Shown here: in pieces, positions 49,716 to 58,745 of the stretch
Position numbering within the stretch: position 1 is the stretch's first letter
How the letters are laid out: each line of letters starts with the position of its first letter
Source: a virus
Direction: 5' to 3' (one strand)
IMG/VR virus record: IMGVR_UViG_3300049215_000771
Coordinates: 62,001 to 126,000 of that record
DNA length: 64,000 nt
The notes under the pieces: model-generated
What the model saw: only the letters and a program-made list of their open reading frames with translations
Told to the model about the DNA's origin: nothing
Database searches by the model: none
Position numbers and translations under genes: made by a program

Positions 49716-49948
49716 TGAAGAAACGGGTCAAAGCACTGTTGTTGAGGTACTGGACTTGGTACAATAACTTGAACGAACCTTGGCGAATGTTGATGATGCT
49801 TCTGATGTGTTTGCCCTTGTTTGCTTCAACTATTGTCTCCGAGTTTGTCGAGATGCCGTACAGACCGTTCGTGATGATCGGGTGCGTTCTCGTCCCATTC
49901 GGCCTGATCTGTACCAGGTGGTGGGCACACTCTAAGGACAATCCATGA
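49715..49948 (+). CDS. Two-span small membrane protein
   Basis: 77 aa. Basic N-terminus and two hydrophobic helices (RMLMMLLMCLPLFASTIV and FVMIGCVLVPFGLICT). Overlaps the next ATG. Confidence 0.6.
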   Translation: MKKRVKALLLRYWTWYNNLNEPWRMLMMLLMCLPLFASTIVSEFVEMPYRPFVMIGCVLVPFGLICTRWWAHSKDNP

Positions 49949-50490
49949 AGAAGCCGAAGAAGAAAAAGACCAAGGTGACTACCAAGAAGACGCCTGCCTT
50001 TGCAAAGGCAAAGGCGACGGTGAAAGCAAAGGCCGCAGCCGCCAAGATTGTACCGATGGTGGGTGACGCTGAACTGCTGAAGCTGGCCTGTGAGTTCGAC
50101 CTGGGGCCATTTCCCATCAGCAACGGACGCTACAAGTGGTGGGAGAAGTTTCCCAGGGAAGCCCACAGGAACCATGTTTACGTCAAGAACATGGGCAACC
50201 CCAACAAGGAAGACGATCCTGCTGCGCCCGACCGCTGGGGCATTTTCATGGAGGGCATGTCTTCCTGTCTCAACAAGGAAGGCGAGTGGCAGCACCAGGG
50301 GATGCCGAGCGGTCGTCCCGACGACTTCTACGATAAGTGCCGGTACGATACCGTCCACGAGGCCATCGCCTACTACCGGCGCTGGTGCAAGGCGATCTGT
50401 GAGTGGGCGGAACAGAAAGTGGCAAGCGCTCCCAACAAGGACAAGGTGATCCTGAATTGGGACGAGTGCCCGGACATGCCGAAGTTCTAA
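49945..50490 (+). CDS. Protein with Lys/Ala-rich N-terminus
   Basis: 181 aa. First 40 residues are Lys/Ala/Thr-rich (KKKKTKVTTKKTPAFAKAKA), histone-tail-like; then a globular Trp/Tyr-rich domain (NGRYKWWEKFPREAHRNHVY). Perhaps DNA-associated. Unknown. Confidence 0.6.
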   Translation: MKKPKKKKTKVTTKKTPAFAKAKATVKAKAAAAKIVPMVGDAELLKLACEFDLGPFPISNGRYKWWEKFPREAHRNHVYVKNMGNPNKEDDPAAPDRWGIFMEGMSSCLNKEGEWQHQGMPSGRPDDFYDKCRYDTVHEAIAYYRRWCKAICEWAEQKVASAPNKDKVILNWDECPDMPKF

Positions 50491-50507
50491 CCCGAAAGGA
50501 ACGTCCA

Positions 50508-51317
50508 ATGGACGAGAAAACTCCCGATACGACAACTGAAATGAAGGCGAACCTGGGCAAGCCCACGGCCATCGTCTTCTCGTTCGACACCACCGGCTCG
50601 ATGCAGCCCTGTATCCAACAGGTCAGGCAGAAGTTGCGTGACCTTGTTGAGATGATGCGACAGGACATCCCTGACCTGCGCATCGGCCTCATCAGCCACG
50701 GCGACTACTGCGACGGCCCCAACGCCATCCACGTCCTCGATCTGACGACGGACCTGGAAAAGATCATGCAGTTCATCAACGAGACGCCCAACACGGGCGG
50801 CGGGGACGCCCCGGAATGCTACGAGTTGGCGCTGAACCGGGCCAACAGCATGTCCTGGCCCGCCGAGGGCGGCAGCCTGGTGTTGATCGGCGACGACGAG
50901 CCGCACGATCCCAACTACCCACAGAACACCGATCATCTGGACTGGCGGGAGGAAGTGAAGGCATTGAAGGCGAAGAAGGTCAACGTCTTCCCCCTGCAAT
51001 GCCTTCAGGCCGACTACAAGAAGGGTGCGAACCTGTTTTGGGAACAGGTTTCTGGCGAGGCTGGCACGCCGCTCCTGATCCTCGAAAACTTCAAGGATTC
51101 CGCCAGTACGCTGGAAGCCGCTGCCTATGCCGCTGGTTCGGCTGCGACAGGGGATGCCGCTTTGTACAAGGGCTACCTGGGCAAGTATGCCGCCGCCCCA
51201 GCCTGTGCTTTCGATGGCGAATCCGTGGGCAGTGCCGAGAATCTGTGTTCCAACCGTGGCAAGCTGGATGCCTGGACGGAGACGAACACCACAACGGATT
51301 CCAGCAAGACCGAGTAA
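50508..51317 (+). CDS. von Willebrand factor A domain protein
   Basis: 269 aa from ATG 50508 (AAAGGAAC upstream). MIDAS motif FSFDTTGSMQPCIQQV, Thr in LISHGDYCDG region, and GGGDAPECYELAL give a complete metal site. C-terminal 80 residues are Ala/Gly-rich. VWA proteins mediate metal-dependent protein contacts; partners unknown. Confidence 0.85.
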   Translation: MDEKTPDTTTEMKANLGKPTAIVFSFDTTGSMQPCIQQVRQKLRDLVEMMRQDIPDLRIGLISHGDYCDGPNAIHVLDLTTDLEKIMQFINETPNTGGGDAPECYELALNRANSMSWPAEGGSLVLIGDDEPHDPNYPQNTDHLDWREEVKALKAKKVNVFPLQCLQADYKKGANLFWEQVSGEAGTPLLILENFKDSASTLEAAAYAAGSAATGDAALYKGYLGKYAAAPACAFDGESVGSAENLCSNRGKLDAWTETNTTTDSSKTE

Positions 51318-51321
51318 GTGC

Positions 51322-51350
51322 TTTACAATCGTGGCACTTCGGGGTAGTAT
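51322..51350 (+). promoter_or_regulatory. Promoter, TTTACA class
   Basis: -35 TTTACA, 17-bp spacer ending TTCGGGG, -10 TAGTAT (51345-51350), six bases before ATG 51357. Confidence 0.75.
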
Positions 51351-51356
51351 AGGCTC

Positions 51357-51995
51357 ATGATTGAGCGTTACCACTTCCCGAAGTGCCACCTGAATATCGG
51401 GCAGCACAAGACAATCGACGCTTCACTCCACCTGGAAGTGAAGACGAAAGTGGAAGATGAATACGCCGAACCCGACCCCACCGACAAGTCGGAAGATTAC
51501 ACTGACGGGGTTCGTGTGACAGGCGAGTTGGCGTTCGATTCCTGGCCTGTGGATATGAAACACCCCATCAGGAAGAACGCCATCGGCCAAATCACGATCA
51601 ATGACGCAGGGGACTCGACAAGGTTTAACGTGCTGTTCGTCGAAAAGAACGGCGAGAACACCCTGCTCAAAGATCACAACGTCATCAAGTTGAAAAGGTA
51701 CTTCTGGTTGGTTTTTGCCATCGGCAGGCCGGTCTGTGACGGGTTGGAAATCTTCCCGGACTGGTACAGGGGAAAACTCGTGAACAAAGTCTTCACTTGC
51801 ACCGACTTCCGTGGCATCTGGCCCATCGGTGTTTCTTCCGTTGTCGTGGCGAAGGACAAGATTCAGGGCAAGCATATGCTCATCGACGCCCTCAAAGCAG
51901 CAGGCGTCGATCAACCCGAAATCAATGACCTGACACTGCAAGAACTGGACCTGTCTCGTCCTGGCGCTGTGGTGTTGAACAGCGGCACCTACTGA
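51357..51995 (+). CDS. Protein of unknown function
   Basis: 212 aa. Begins MIERYHFPKCHLNIGQHKTI; strand-rich with RYFWLVFAIGRPVCDGLEIF in the middle. Leader is very short. No family recognised. Confidence 0.65.
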   Translation: MIERYHFPKCHLNIGQHKTIDASLHLEVKTKVEDEYAEPDPTDKSEDYTDGVRVTGELAFDSWPVDMKHPIRKNAIGQITINDAGDSTRFNVLFVEKNGENTLLKDHNVIKLKRYFWLVFAIGRPVCDGLEIFPDWYRGKLVNKVFTCTDFRGIWPIGVSSVVVAKDKIQGKHMLIDALKAAGVDQPEINDLTLQELDLSRPGAVVLNSGTY

Positions 51996-52357
51996 TGAAG
52001 CGTGAAAACGATCCTGTTAATTACACCTTCATCGACCCGAACATTCGTGGTCTGGTGAAAGTTCTCAACAGCCTGGAAGGTGTTCGGACGATGGGCTGTT
52101 GTGGCGGGCACAAGAACCCCGGCCCTACACAGCGACCCGCAGGACATTGGTTTGTGACGTTTTGGGTCTACAAACGTGGTCGTGCTACCACGCTTCCGAT
52201 GATCGAGGCATTTTGCAAACGCTACAAGTCCCTCAAACTGGATGGGCCGTACTTGTCGGGCATCAAGGCACAAAGGGGCTGGTATGCAATGGAGGGCACA
52301 GGCAATCCACAAGTAACAGAAGCAAGACTGCTTAGGGAGATCGGCGATGGACGATAA
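51995..52357 (+). CDS. Small protein with GCCGGH motif
   Basis: 120 aa. LNSLEGVRTMGCCGGHKNPG resembles the Cys-rich box of TYW3-like and phage proteins, and parallels LLTTGCCQGRR in the 57245 gene. Unknown; may bind RNA or metal. Confidence 0.6.
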   Translation: MKRENDPVNYTFIDPNIRGLVKVLNSLEGVRTMGCCGGHKNPGPTQRPAGHWFVTFWVYKRGRATTLPMIEAFCKRYKSLKLDGPYLSGIKAQRGWYAMEGTGNPQVTEARLLREIGDGR

Positions 52358-52739
52358 GGCTGGGGCCAACCCTTACTTTGGCAAGGCGTGGAATTGCAAC
52401 ATCGAAAAATACCACCCGCAGACGGAAACGCCTGTTGGGACGCCTTGCTCGTATTGTGACGAAGAAATCGTGGAGGGCGACCAGGGATTCATCATCCCGC
52501 ATGGTGAAGCCATTACGCAAAACCAAGAAGGTGTCTTCGATCAGATGGTTGCGGTGTTCCGCCCCGTCCATCTCGATTGCTTCCTCCGACAAATCTTCGG
52601 GTCTGTTGGGCATCAGAAGAAAACCTGTTCGTGTTTCGGCGGCACTGAAGAAGACCCGCCCGGCATGACGAAACGTGAAGCAGCTTCGGCGGCAGTGAGA
52701 ATGTACGAGTCCCAATATCTGCGAGGAGTTCCACAGTGA
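52347..52739 (+). CDS. Protein with zinc-binding Cys pairs
   Basis: 130 aa. TPCSYCDEEIVEGDQGFIIP, PVHLDCFLRQ give a C-x2-C ... H-x2-C zinc-binding pattern like LIM/treble-clef-type fingers. Unknown role. Confidence 0.6.
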   Translation: MDDKAGANPYFGKAWNCNIEKYHPQTETPVGTPCSYCDEEIVEGDQGFIIPHGEAITQNQEGVFDQMVAVFRPVHLDCFLRQIFGSVGHQKKTCSCFGGTEEDPPGMTKREAASAAVRMYESQYLRGVPQ

Positions 52740-54817
52740 ACAGCGTGAAATTGTACAGCAACGGCACGGCGGTCATTTCCCGGCAATACAAGCTGGAGAA
52801 AGGTCCGAACAAGATTTCCATCCCCGTCCGCAAGGACGACCTGGATGAAGTCGTCGCCAGTGTGGGCGTGTTCGGCAACGTCACCACGCCTGTCCCGCCG
52901 AGCTACACCCCCGTCAACGCCAAGGACACGAAGCTGGACATCAACCCGGCCAGTGCCCTGAAGGACACGGCCACCAAGCTGGCCGGCAGTCAGGTCGGCA
53001 TCACCAAGGCCAGCGGTCCCGCCGTTTACGGCACGCTCGTCGGTGTCCACACCTACGAGGAAACCAACGCCAACGGCATGACGACCGAGCGCCTGAAGGT
53101 CGTTGTGCAGACCGAGAACGGCATCCAGATGGTCGCCGAGAACGACATCAGCTTCCTCAAGTTCACGGACCCGGCCACGCAGGACGAGTACAACAAGGCG
53201 CTGGCGGCTTCTTACCAGAAGATCAAGCCCGACAGCAGCTTCGTGGACCTGACCATCGTGCCGAACGAGGACAACGTGAAGTCGGCGGTGGTCGGCTACG
53301 CCACGCCGGTCGCCGCCTGGAAGCCCCGCTATCAGTTGCGGTCCACCAACGGCGTGTGGGAACTTCAATCCGAGGCGGTCGTGGACAACGACACGGACGA
53401 TGCCTGGCTGGATTCCATCATCTCCGTCATCACGGGCGAACCCATCACCTTCCAGACCGATCTGGCGGAAATCCGTCGTCCGGCTCGCACCAGGGTCAAC
53501 GTCGTCAGCGATCAGGCCCAGGGCGCTGTTGGCGTCGAAGACACCGTGGCCCGTGCCAAGGTCGCCAACGTCCGTGCCCGTGGTGGGGCGGCGATGAGGC
53601 TCCAGTCGCTCGGTGCCCCCGTGCCGGCAGCGGCGATGGGGTTTGCTGCCGAGTCCCTGGAAGACGGCGAGTACGAAGCAGCAGGTGGCAGCGCCAACTA
53701 CTGTGCCGATTCCATCGAAGTGAAGCGACAGGCCGACGCTCCGCAGGCCGAGGTTCGGGAGAGCGGCGATTTCTCCATCTTCACGTCGCCGAATCCCGTC
53801 AGCATCGCCTCCAAGAAGTCGGGCATCATCCCGATGTTCCGTGCTTTCTTGCAGGAGGCGAAAACCGTCCTGGTCTACAACAAGAAGAACCATCCGACCC
53901 GTCCGTTCCGGGCGCTGGAAATCGTCAACGAGACGAAGCACCCGCTCGGCAAGGGCGTGTGTGAAATCTACCTGGACGGCGATTTCCAGGGCAAGTCCAT
54001 CCTGGAAGCCACAGGACCGGGCCAGCCCGCTTTCCTGGTTCACGCCAAGGAAACCGGCGTGAAGTGCCACGCCACTGAGGGCCAGGTGGAGAGCCGGCGT
54101 GTCGGCATCAAGATCAAGGATGGCGTCGTGACCTGTGAGCAGGCCAGCCGCACCGAGACGACTTACACCGTCACCAACAACAAGAACGAGCCGTTCACCT
54201 ACAACATCGAACACGCTCGTCGGCTGCCCCACTCCAAGTGTGGCGTCGAGGTCAGCGAAGGTGAAGCGAAGGTTTCCGACACGCCTTCCGGCTGGCGGAT
54301 CACCCTTTCGCTGCCGGCCTTCACTGGCCCGAAAACGGGCGAAGTCGAAGTGACCATCACCGAGAACTCCGTCGATGCCCAGGCGTGGGGTATCAACAAC
54401 GGCAACGGCCCGCTGTGGATTCAGCAGAACATCATCGCCGTCAAGAACCCGCTGTCCCGCAACGGCGGCATCAAGAAGATCATCGACTTGCAGGCGAAGG
54501 TGGACGATCTCGACAGCCAGATCGAGGAGGCCGAGGAACGGGAGGAGACGCTGACGAAGGAGCAGGAGAACTTGCTCAAGCTGATCCCGAACGGCCACGC
54601 TGACCAGGCCAACGAGTGGAAAACGGAACTCGGCACCAACAAGGCCGATCTGAAGACCCTCCAGCGGGAGACGCTGCCGGGCCTGAAGAAGCAACAGCGT
54701 GAGGCGACTCAGGCCGTTCAGGAAGCCTTGAACGATCTCGTCGCCAACTGGTCCGAGAAGGTCAAGGACAACGGCAACAACGAGCCGGTTGGGGCCGGCG
54801 CTGCTTCCGAGCAGTAA
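52736..54817 (+). CDS. DUF4139 (MuiA-like) family protein
   Basis: 693 aa from GTG 52736 overlapping the previous stop. N-terminal beta region, then SAVVGYATPVAAWKPRYQLR, the DUF4139 core signature, with a long insert. The C-terminal part has NGGIKKIIDLQAKVDDLDSQ followed by heptads, a coiled coil. No signal peptide. DUF4139 proteins have unknown function; its length and own terminator suggest high expression. Confidence 0.8.
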   Translation: MNSVKLYSNGTAVISRQYKLEKGPNKISIPVRKDDLDEVVASVGVFGNVTTPVPPSYTPVNAKDTKLDINPASALKDTATKLAGSQVGITKASGPAVYGTLVGVHTYEETNANGMTTERLKVVVQTENGIQMVAENDISFLKFTDPATQDEYNKALAASYQKIKPDSSFVDLTIVPNEDNVKSAVVGYATPVAAWKPRYQLRSTNGVWELQSEAVVDNDTDDAWLDSIISVITGEPITFQTDLAEIRRPARTRVNVVSDQAQGAVGVEDTVARAKVANVRARGGAAMRLQSLGAPVPAAAMGFAAESLEDGEYEAAGGSANYCADSIEVKRQADAPQAEVRESGDFSIFTSPNPVSIASKKSGIIPMFRAFLQEAKTVLVYNKKNHPTRPFRALEIVNETKHPLGKGVCEIYLDGDFQGKSILEATGPGQPAFLVHAKETGVKCHATEGQVESRRVGIKIKDGVVTCEQASRTETTYTVTNNKNEPFTYNIEHARRLPHSKCGVEVSEGEAKVSDTPSGWRITLSLPAFTGPKTGEVEVTITENSVDAQAWGINNGNGPLWIQQNIIAVKNPLSRNGGIKKIIDLQAKVDDLDSQIEEAEEREETLTKEQENLLKLIPNGHADQANEWKTELGTNKADLKTLQRETLPGLKKQQREATQAVQEALNDLVANWSEKVKDNGNNEPVGAGAASEQ

Positions 54818-54826
54818 TACCCAGGT

Positions 54827-54868
54827 AACACCCTGGCTGCGCCGCCTTCGCAGCCAGGGTGTTTTTGT
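54827..54868 (+). terminator. Intrinsic terminator
   Basis: 15-bp stem AACACCCTGGCTGCG / CGCAGCCAGGGTGTT followed by a T-rich run. Confidence 0.92.
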
Positions 54869-54883
54869 TTCTGGAGTTTCAAC

Positions 54884-55579
54884 ATGCAAGTCTGGCTTGA
54901 ACCTATTGAGATGGTCGGGGCATCAGTTCCGATCCCCGCCGTTCTCACACGAATTCAACTGGCGTGTTGTGATGCCGGGTTTCAAAGTCAGAAACTCAAC
55001 CAAATTCTCAATGAAGCCTGCATGGTCATGCCCGGCAATCTCGAACAAGCCAAGGGCAACTACGATCCTAGCGTTTACGCTATGGAGGTTATACAAACCG
55101 AGCGTATTCGAGTGGGATTTTTCGACAGGCTCCGTGATGCTCTCGATGAAGTTGCCCAGGCCGCTGGGGACACGATTGATTGGTGTCTGTTATTCATGGA
55201 TTACGACATCCATTTCGCTCGGCATGACGCCTTCGTGAACGGCCTGAAATGTTTTCCGTACTTGGAATGCTATCTTGTTGTCGCCGACGCCGACTCGCCA
55301 TTGATGAACAACTGGAGGAATCCACGGAAATTATCGGTACAAGTTATCACAGAGGCCACACTGCAAACAATGGCCCCCTCGATGGGTTTCCAGAATCCGA
55401 TTGGAATTCAAGGCATATTTGCGCAACAACCATTGCCGGCCCCAGCAGCGAGTGGTAATATGCCCGCTGTCTCGCCTTCTGGTTGGCTGAATGACTATGA
55501 AGACCCTGAAGAAGTGGAAGAAGTGGTCAAGCCACAACCAAAGCCCAAGACAAAATATCGGAGCATCGACGACCCGTGA
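54884..55579 (+). CDS. Protein with C-terminal KYRSIDD tag
   Basis: 231 aa. Helical N-terminal half (IQLACCDAGFQSQKLNQILN), MEVIQTERIRVGFFDRLRDA, then DWCLLFMDYDIHFARHDAFV. C-terminal linker rich in Glu/Val/Lys/Pro ends TKYRSIDDP, immediately at the stop. Three other genes share this end. Confidence 0.65.
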   Translation: MQVWLEPIEMVGASVPIPAVLTRIQLACCDAGFQSQKLNQILNEACMVMPGNLEQAKGNYDPSVYAMEVIQTERIRVGFFDRLRDALDEVAQAAGDTIDWCLLFMDYDIHFARHDAFVNGLKCFPYLECYLVVADADSPLMNNWRNPRKLSVQVITEATLQTMAPSMGFQNPIGIQGIFAQQPLPAPAASGNMPAVSPSGWLNDYEDPEEVEEVVKPQPKPKTKYRSIDDP

Positions 55580-55589
55580 GGATTATGTC

Positions 55590-56207
55590 ATGTGGCGAAA
55601 ATTTATCTGGCTGCTTCGACGATTGATCGGGCGGAAACTGCCTCCTGCCCCTGCTACGCTGCCAAAAGGCACCAGATACTACAATCCCAATATCGAAGCA
55701 GGACGTTTCGGCGTCCTGGTTGTGGAGAAGGAACCGACACCGAGGACAATTTTCGGAGCAAGGGGGACGACGCATTACTTGGCGTTTCCGTATATTGTAT
55801 TTATCATTCGATTTTCGGTGCAGCATCGGAGCGGCAAGCCGGTGTATATTTTCGATCACCTGCAAGTTGGTTTCTCGATGACTTCATTGACTTCTGCCAA
55901 TGATTATATTTCTGCATTGCCGCTCTCAAATTACGAGGGCAGTTTGCCCCTTGGTGTGTGTTTGGGAGAAGGGCCAGCAAGGTACAGGCACAGTTACTCC
56001 AGTTACGATTCGCCCGAAGAAATGGCGAACTCAATCATCGCTTACTACTGGTCCAGTAGCTTCACGAAACTGCAACCTGAAGAAATGAAACGCTGGGCCA
56101 AGAAATCACCAGACAAGTTGTCCAAGTTGTTCTACAACACCGACACGCTGCGGCGGATTGCAATGCTTCCAAAACACGAGGAGTTGGGCTATGGGACACA
56201 GCACTGA
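55590..56207 (+). CDS. Putative Prok-E2-type (UBC-like) protein, copy 1
   Basis: 205 aa from ATG 55590. HYLAFPYIVFIIRFSVQH, then ANDYISALPLSNYEGSLPLG, VCLGEGP and SPEEMANSIIAYYWSSSFTK. The last two segments resemble the V-C-L-G and F-x-S-x-F-T/N motifs of Prok-E2 family D/PRTRC-B proteins (UBC-like fold, some in ubiquitin-like systems). Paralogous to 59666 over its whole middle. No E1-like gene is nearby, so enzymatic role is uncertain. Confidence 0.6.
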   Translation: MWRKFIWLLRRLIGRKLPPAPATLPKGTRYYNPNIEAGRFGVLVVEKEPTPRTIFGARGTTHYLAFPYIVFIIRFSVQHRSGKPVYIFDHLQVGFSMTSLTSANDYISALPLSNYEGSLPLGVCLGEGPARYRHSYSSYDSPEEMANSIIAYYWSSSFTKLQPEEMKRWAKKSPDKLSKLFYNTDTLRRIAMLPKHEELGYGTQH

Positions 56208-56691
56208 GCAGCATGTTCGAGTCGGCACGAGCATCATCGTGGTTCGTGAGGGCAAGGTGTTGGCGGGCCGGCGAAAAGGGTCGCACGCCGAAGGTTTGAT
56301 CTCTTTCCCTGGCGGGCATCTCGATTTTGGTGAGACTTGGGAAAAATGTGCCTTCCGAGAACTCGAAGAAGAATGTGGGGACCAGTTACAGGTAAAGTTG
56401 AGGCCGCAAGCTAACATTGCCTCGCTTGGTCAGTCGCCGCCTGTCGGCCCACTAAGCTGGCGGCTGGACTGGTTCACTACGAACGACATCATGCCTCAGT
56501 ACGGCAAGCACTACATCACGATCTTCATGGTCGCTGATTGGGTTTCCGGGGAGGCTATCAATACCGAGCCTGACAAGTGTGAGGGCTGGGAATGGATCAC
56601 CTTCGACGAACTGAAGGCGCTGGGTGATAAGGCCGCTCAGTGGATTCCCATCAACCTCATCGAAGCCTACCGAGGAAGGATTGGCATATGA
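56191..56691 (+). CDS. Nudix hydrolase, NUDT15/MutT-like
   Basis: 166 aa from ATG 56191. VGTSIIVVREGKVLAGRRKG precedes the Nudix box GGHLDFGETWEKCAFRELEE ECG. Layout close to NUDT15/MTH3 nucleotide-sanitising enzymes that remove oxidised or modified dNTPs. Overlaps both neighbours by a few bases. Confidence 0.88.
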   Translation: MGHSTEQHVRVGTSIIVVREGKVLAGRRKGSHAEGLISFPGGHLDFGETWEKCAFRELEEECGDQLQVKLRPQANIASLGQSPPVGPLSWRLDWFTTNDIMPQYGKHYITIFMVADWVSGEAINTEPDKCEGWEWITFDELKALGDKAAQWIPINLIEAYRGRIGI

Positions 56692-57248
56692 TGTTTGCTG
56701 ACGCTGAAGGGGTTATCTCGTCGATCCCCTGGGTTTTCGTCATTGTGGTTGTTGGCATTTTCCTCTTCATCAAGATCGGGTTGCCAATGATCCGTGGTTC
56801 TGCCGCAGGGCAGGCCAACAACATGACGTTCCACACGACGGAGCAACTGGAAGAAGAAATCCACAACTTCAATTACGATACCGCCGCCAAGAGCGCCACG
56901 CTCACGCCACACGAGATTTACTTGATGAAACAGGCTGGCTACGAGCCTGTGCAGATCGTGTTTGGCAACGTGGTTTACAGCATGGGCGTGGCTGGTTTGT
57001 TTCGCACTATTGTCCGTGCCTTCACTCGTGGTGAGATGTACGATTTCACCAGGCTCAACAAGGACGCCCGCCAGCTTGCCCGCAATCGCCTTCTGGCCGA
57101 GGCTCACGAACTCGGCGCTGACCATGTGTTCGGCGTGGTTTTCGACACGAAGGAATACGCCGATTTTATCGAGATCATCGCCACCGGCACTGCCTGCAAG
57201 AAGGTGAGTGAAGGTGTCGTCAACCAGCAAATCGCAGTGGGCGTATGA
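56688..57248 (+). CDS. Membrane-anchored YbjQ/UPF0145-like protein
   Basis: 186 aa. N-terminal membrane helix (IPWVFVIVVVGIFLFIKIGL), then the YbjQ-like domain: VQIVFGNVVYSMGVAGLF, ARQLARNRLLAEAHELGADH, IEIIATGTA. YbjQ proteins form pentamers and have unclear, possibly metal-linked, function. ATG overlaps the Nudix stop. Confidence 0.8.
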   Translation: MMFADAEGVISSIPWVFVIVVVGIFLFIKIGLPMIRGSAAGQANNMTFHTTEQLEEEIHNFNYDTAAKSATLTPHEIYLMKQAGYEPVQIVFGNVVYSMGVAGLFRTIVRAFTRGEMYDFTRLNKDARQLARNRLLAEAHELGADHVFGVVFDTKEYADFIEIIATGTACKKVSEGVVNQQIAVGV

Positions 57249-57841
57249 GATTCAAACCGGAAGACATTGACCCGTTGTTGTTGAGATTGATTGTTGATCT
57301 CAACAACAACGGGCTTTTAACTACAGGTTGCTGCCAGGGCAGAAGGACCGCCGAAGAGTTTTATGTGGCCCAGGAACTATCCCAGCGAGGCATCCCTGCG
57401 TCCATAAAACGAAGCATCAAGCGTTTTCTCTCCATGAGAATCAGCGATTGGTTGTACCGTGTAGACCGGGCCACACGGGAAAAACAAGAACAAGAATACA
57501 AATACAGAAAACGATACCACTCACCGGAAGCCTATGTTGGTTTCTGGCCGGCTTTGCCTGCGTCAATCGAAGAATACGCTCGGTCGGTAGGGTTGTATGT
57601 CTATGGCGGCAATGACATGACAGGGATGGCGAGCATTCGTGTATGCTCTCCTCCAGGGGAGCCAGGAGCCGTTGTCGGTTACAAAGGCCCAAGATATAAC
57701 TTCATCGCCGAATCGTGGACCAAAGAAGGCATTGAACTGGTCATCAAGGCTAATGAAGCCTTCGGCGAGAAAATGTACAGGGTGTTGGAATATGCTACCA
57801 GTGTTCATCAAAGCCAGAAGGATTCATCGACGGCATACTAA
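57245..57841 (+). CDS. Protein with GCCQGR motif
   Basis: 198 aa; ATGA overlap. LRLIVDLNNNGLLTTGCCQG is parallel to the GCCGGH protein at 51995. Middle basic helix (TREKQEQEYKYRKRYH). Unknown. Confidence 0.6.
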   Translation: MRFKPEDIDPLLLRLIVDLNNNGLLTTGCCQGRRTAEEFYVAQELSQRGIPASIKRSIKRFLSMRISDWLYRVDRATREKQEQEYKYRKRYHSPEAYVGFWPALPASIEEYARSVGLYVYGGNDMTGMASIRVCSPPGEPGAVVGYKGPRYNFIAESWTKEGIELVIKANEAFGEKMYRVLEYATSVHQSQKDSSTAY

Positions 57842-57860
57842 TCTAGTCACCGACAGTGGT

Positions 57861-58139
57861 ATGTTGTGTAGCTGGATTCACTGGCCCAAGAACTTCATCA
57901 AGAATTTGTTCACCGAAGGTTATCGTTTTCTCAAGAACGATATTTTCGGATGGAACCTGGGTGCTATGGCCTGGGTCCAGTGGTTCCTCGTATTGTCGCC
58001 GTTCGCCTTTCACGGCTGGAGCGGTGGCTGGGAACATTTGTGGAACCACAACGCTCCAGTCATTTTTATCCTGTTCCTGGCAGCGTTTTTCAGTCGGTCT
58101 AAATCAAGGCGCACCAGTTGTGGCAACGATGACGACTAG
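57861..58139 (+). CDS. Membrane protein of unknown function
   Basis: 92 aa from ATG 57861; weak ribosome site. Basic aromatic start (IHWPKNFIKNLFTEGYRFLK) and two hydrophobic segments (AMAWVQWFLVLSPFAF, PVIFILFLAAFFS). Ends with TAG; the next gene lies in the same frame 17 codons on, but a promoter fills the gap. Confidence 0.55.
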   Translation: MLCSWIHWPKNFIKNLFTEGYRFLKNDIFGWNLGAMAWVQWFLVLSPFAFHGWSGGWEHLWNHNAPVIFILFLAAFFSRSKSRRTSCGNDDD

Positions 58140-58142
58140 GAC

Positions 58143-58171
58143 TTTACAACCATACCGAAACGGGGTATTAT
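58143..58171 (+). promoter_or_regulatory. Promoter, TTTACA class
   Basis: -35 TTTACA (then ACC), 17-bp spacer ending ACGGGG, -10 TATTAT (58166-58171). The -10 covers ATG 58170, which excludes that codon as start of the next gene. Confidence 0.78.
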
Positions 58172-58190
58172 GCGGGAGGAGGACAGACCG

Positions 58191-58745
58191 ATGGATTTTG
58201 AGGTTCCCGCCAACGTCGAGATTCATAAGCAAGCCATTCCGGGCGGGTGGTCTTACCCGCTCAAAACCAGCGAGATTGTGACCGCCCTTGACCTGGGCGA
58301 TCTGGATAAGAAGATCGACATTTTTTATATGAACGACCGTCCAGGTCCAACCCTTCCTCGCAACCAGAAGAAATACCGCTCCGAGGGGTGGTTCAACATT
58401 TTTTCCATCACCTGGTATGGGCATATGCGTAAGTCCGAGATGCACTTCTTCATGGGTGTGCATCTTTGCAAGCCCAAGTACCGGCAGCGGCTCAACAAAA
58501 TCATCACAGAAGAAGTGTTCCCGGTCATTAAGCCCTGGATGAAAGATGTTGGGAGATTACCAAACATCAACAGCATCTCCCTCGACTATCACACCTTCTT
58601 CCCCAAACCCGGCGTGTACCAAAAACTGGAATGGGGTTTGGAACTGCGAGAGAACAAGGACCACCGCAAGTGGTTCAAAGTCATCGACCTGGACAAGAAG
58701 GAAGGCGAAGATGAAGGCGCAGAAGGGACAGTTCTGGCGACGTAA
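58191..58745 (+). CDS. Protein of unknown function
   Basis: 184 aa from ATG 58191 (GGAGGAGG upstream). Body: YGHMRKSEMHFFMGVHLCKP, ISLDYHTFFPKPGVYQKLEW; acidic tail. Not recognised. Confidence 0.68.
   Translation: MDFEVPANVEIHKQAIPGGWSYPLKTSEIVTALDLGDLDKKIDIFYMNDRPGPTLPRNQKKYRSEGWFNIFSITWYGHMRKSEMHFFMGVHLCKPKYRQRLNKIITEEVFPVIKPWMKDVGRLPNINSISLDYHTFFPKPGVYQKLEWGLELRENKDHRKWFKVIDLDKKEGEDEGAEGTVLAT

Noticed and set aside
52613-54889. 758-codon open frame on the minus strand
   Set aside because: It lies exactly opposite the DUF4139 gene, is Leu/Val/Gly/Arg-rich without motifs, and has no ribosome site; it is a shadow caused by codon bias.
57861-58745. TAG readthrough joining 57861 and 58191
   Set aside because: The frames match, but a clear promoter and strong ribosome site lie between; phase match has a 1 in 3 chance.
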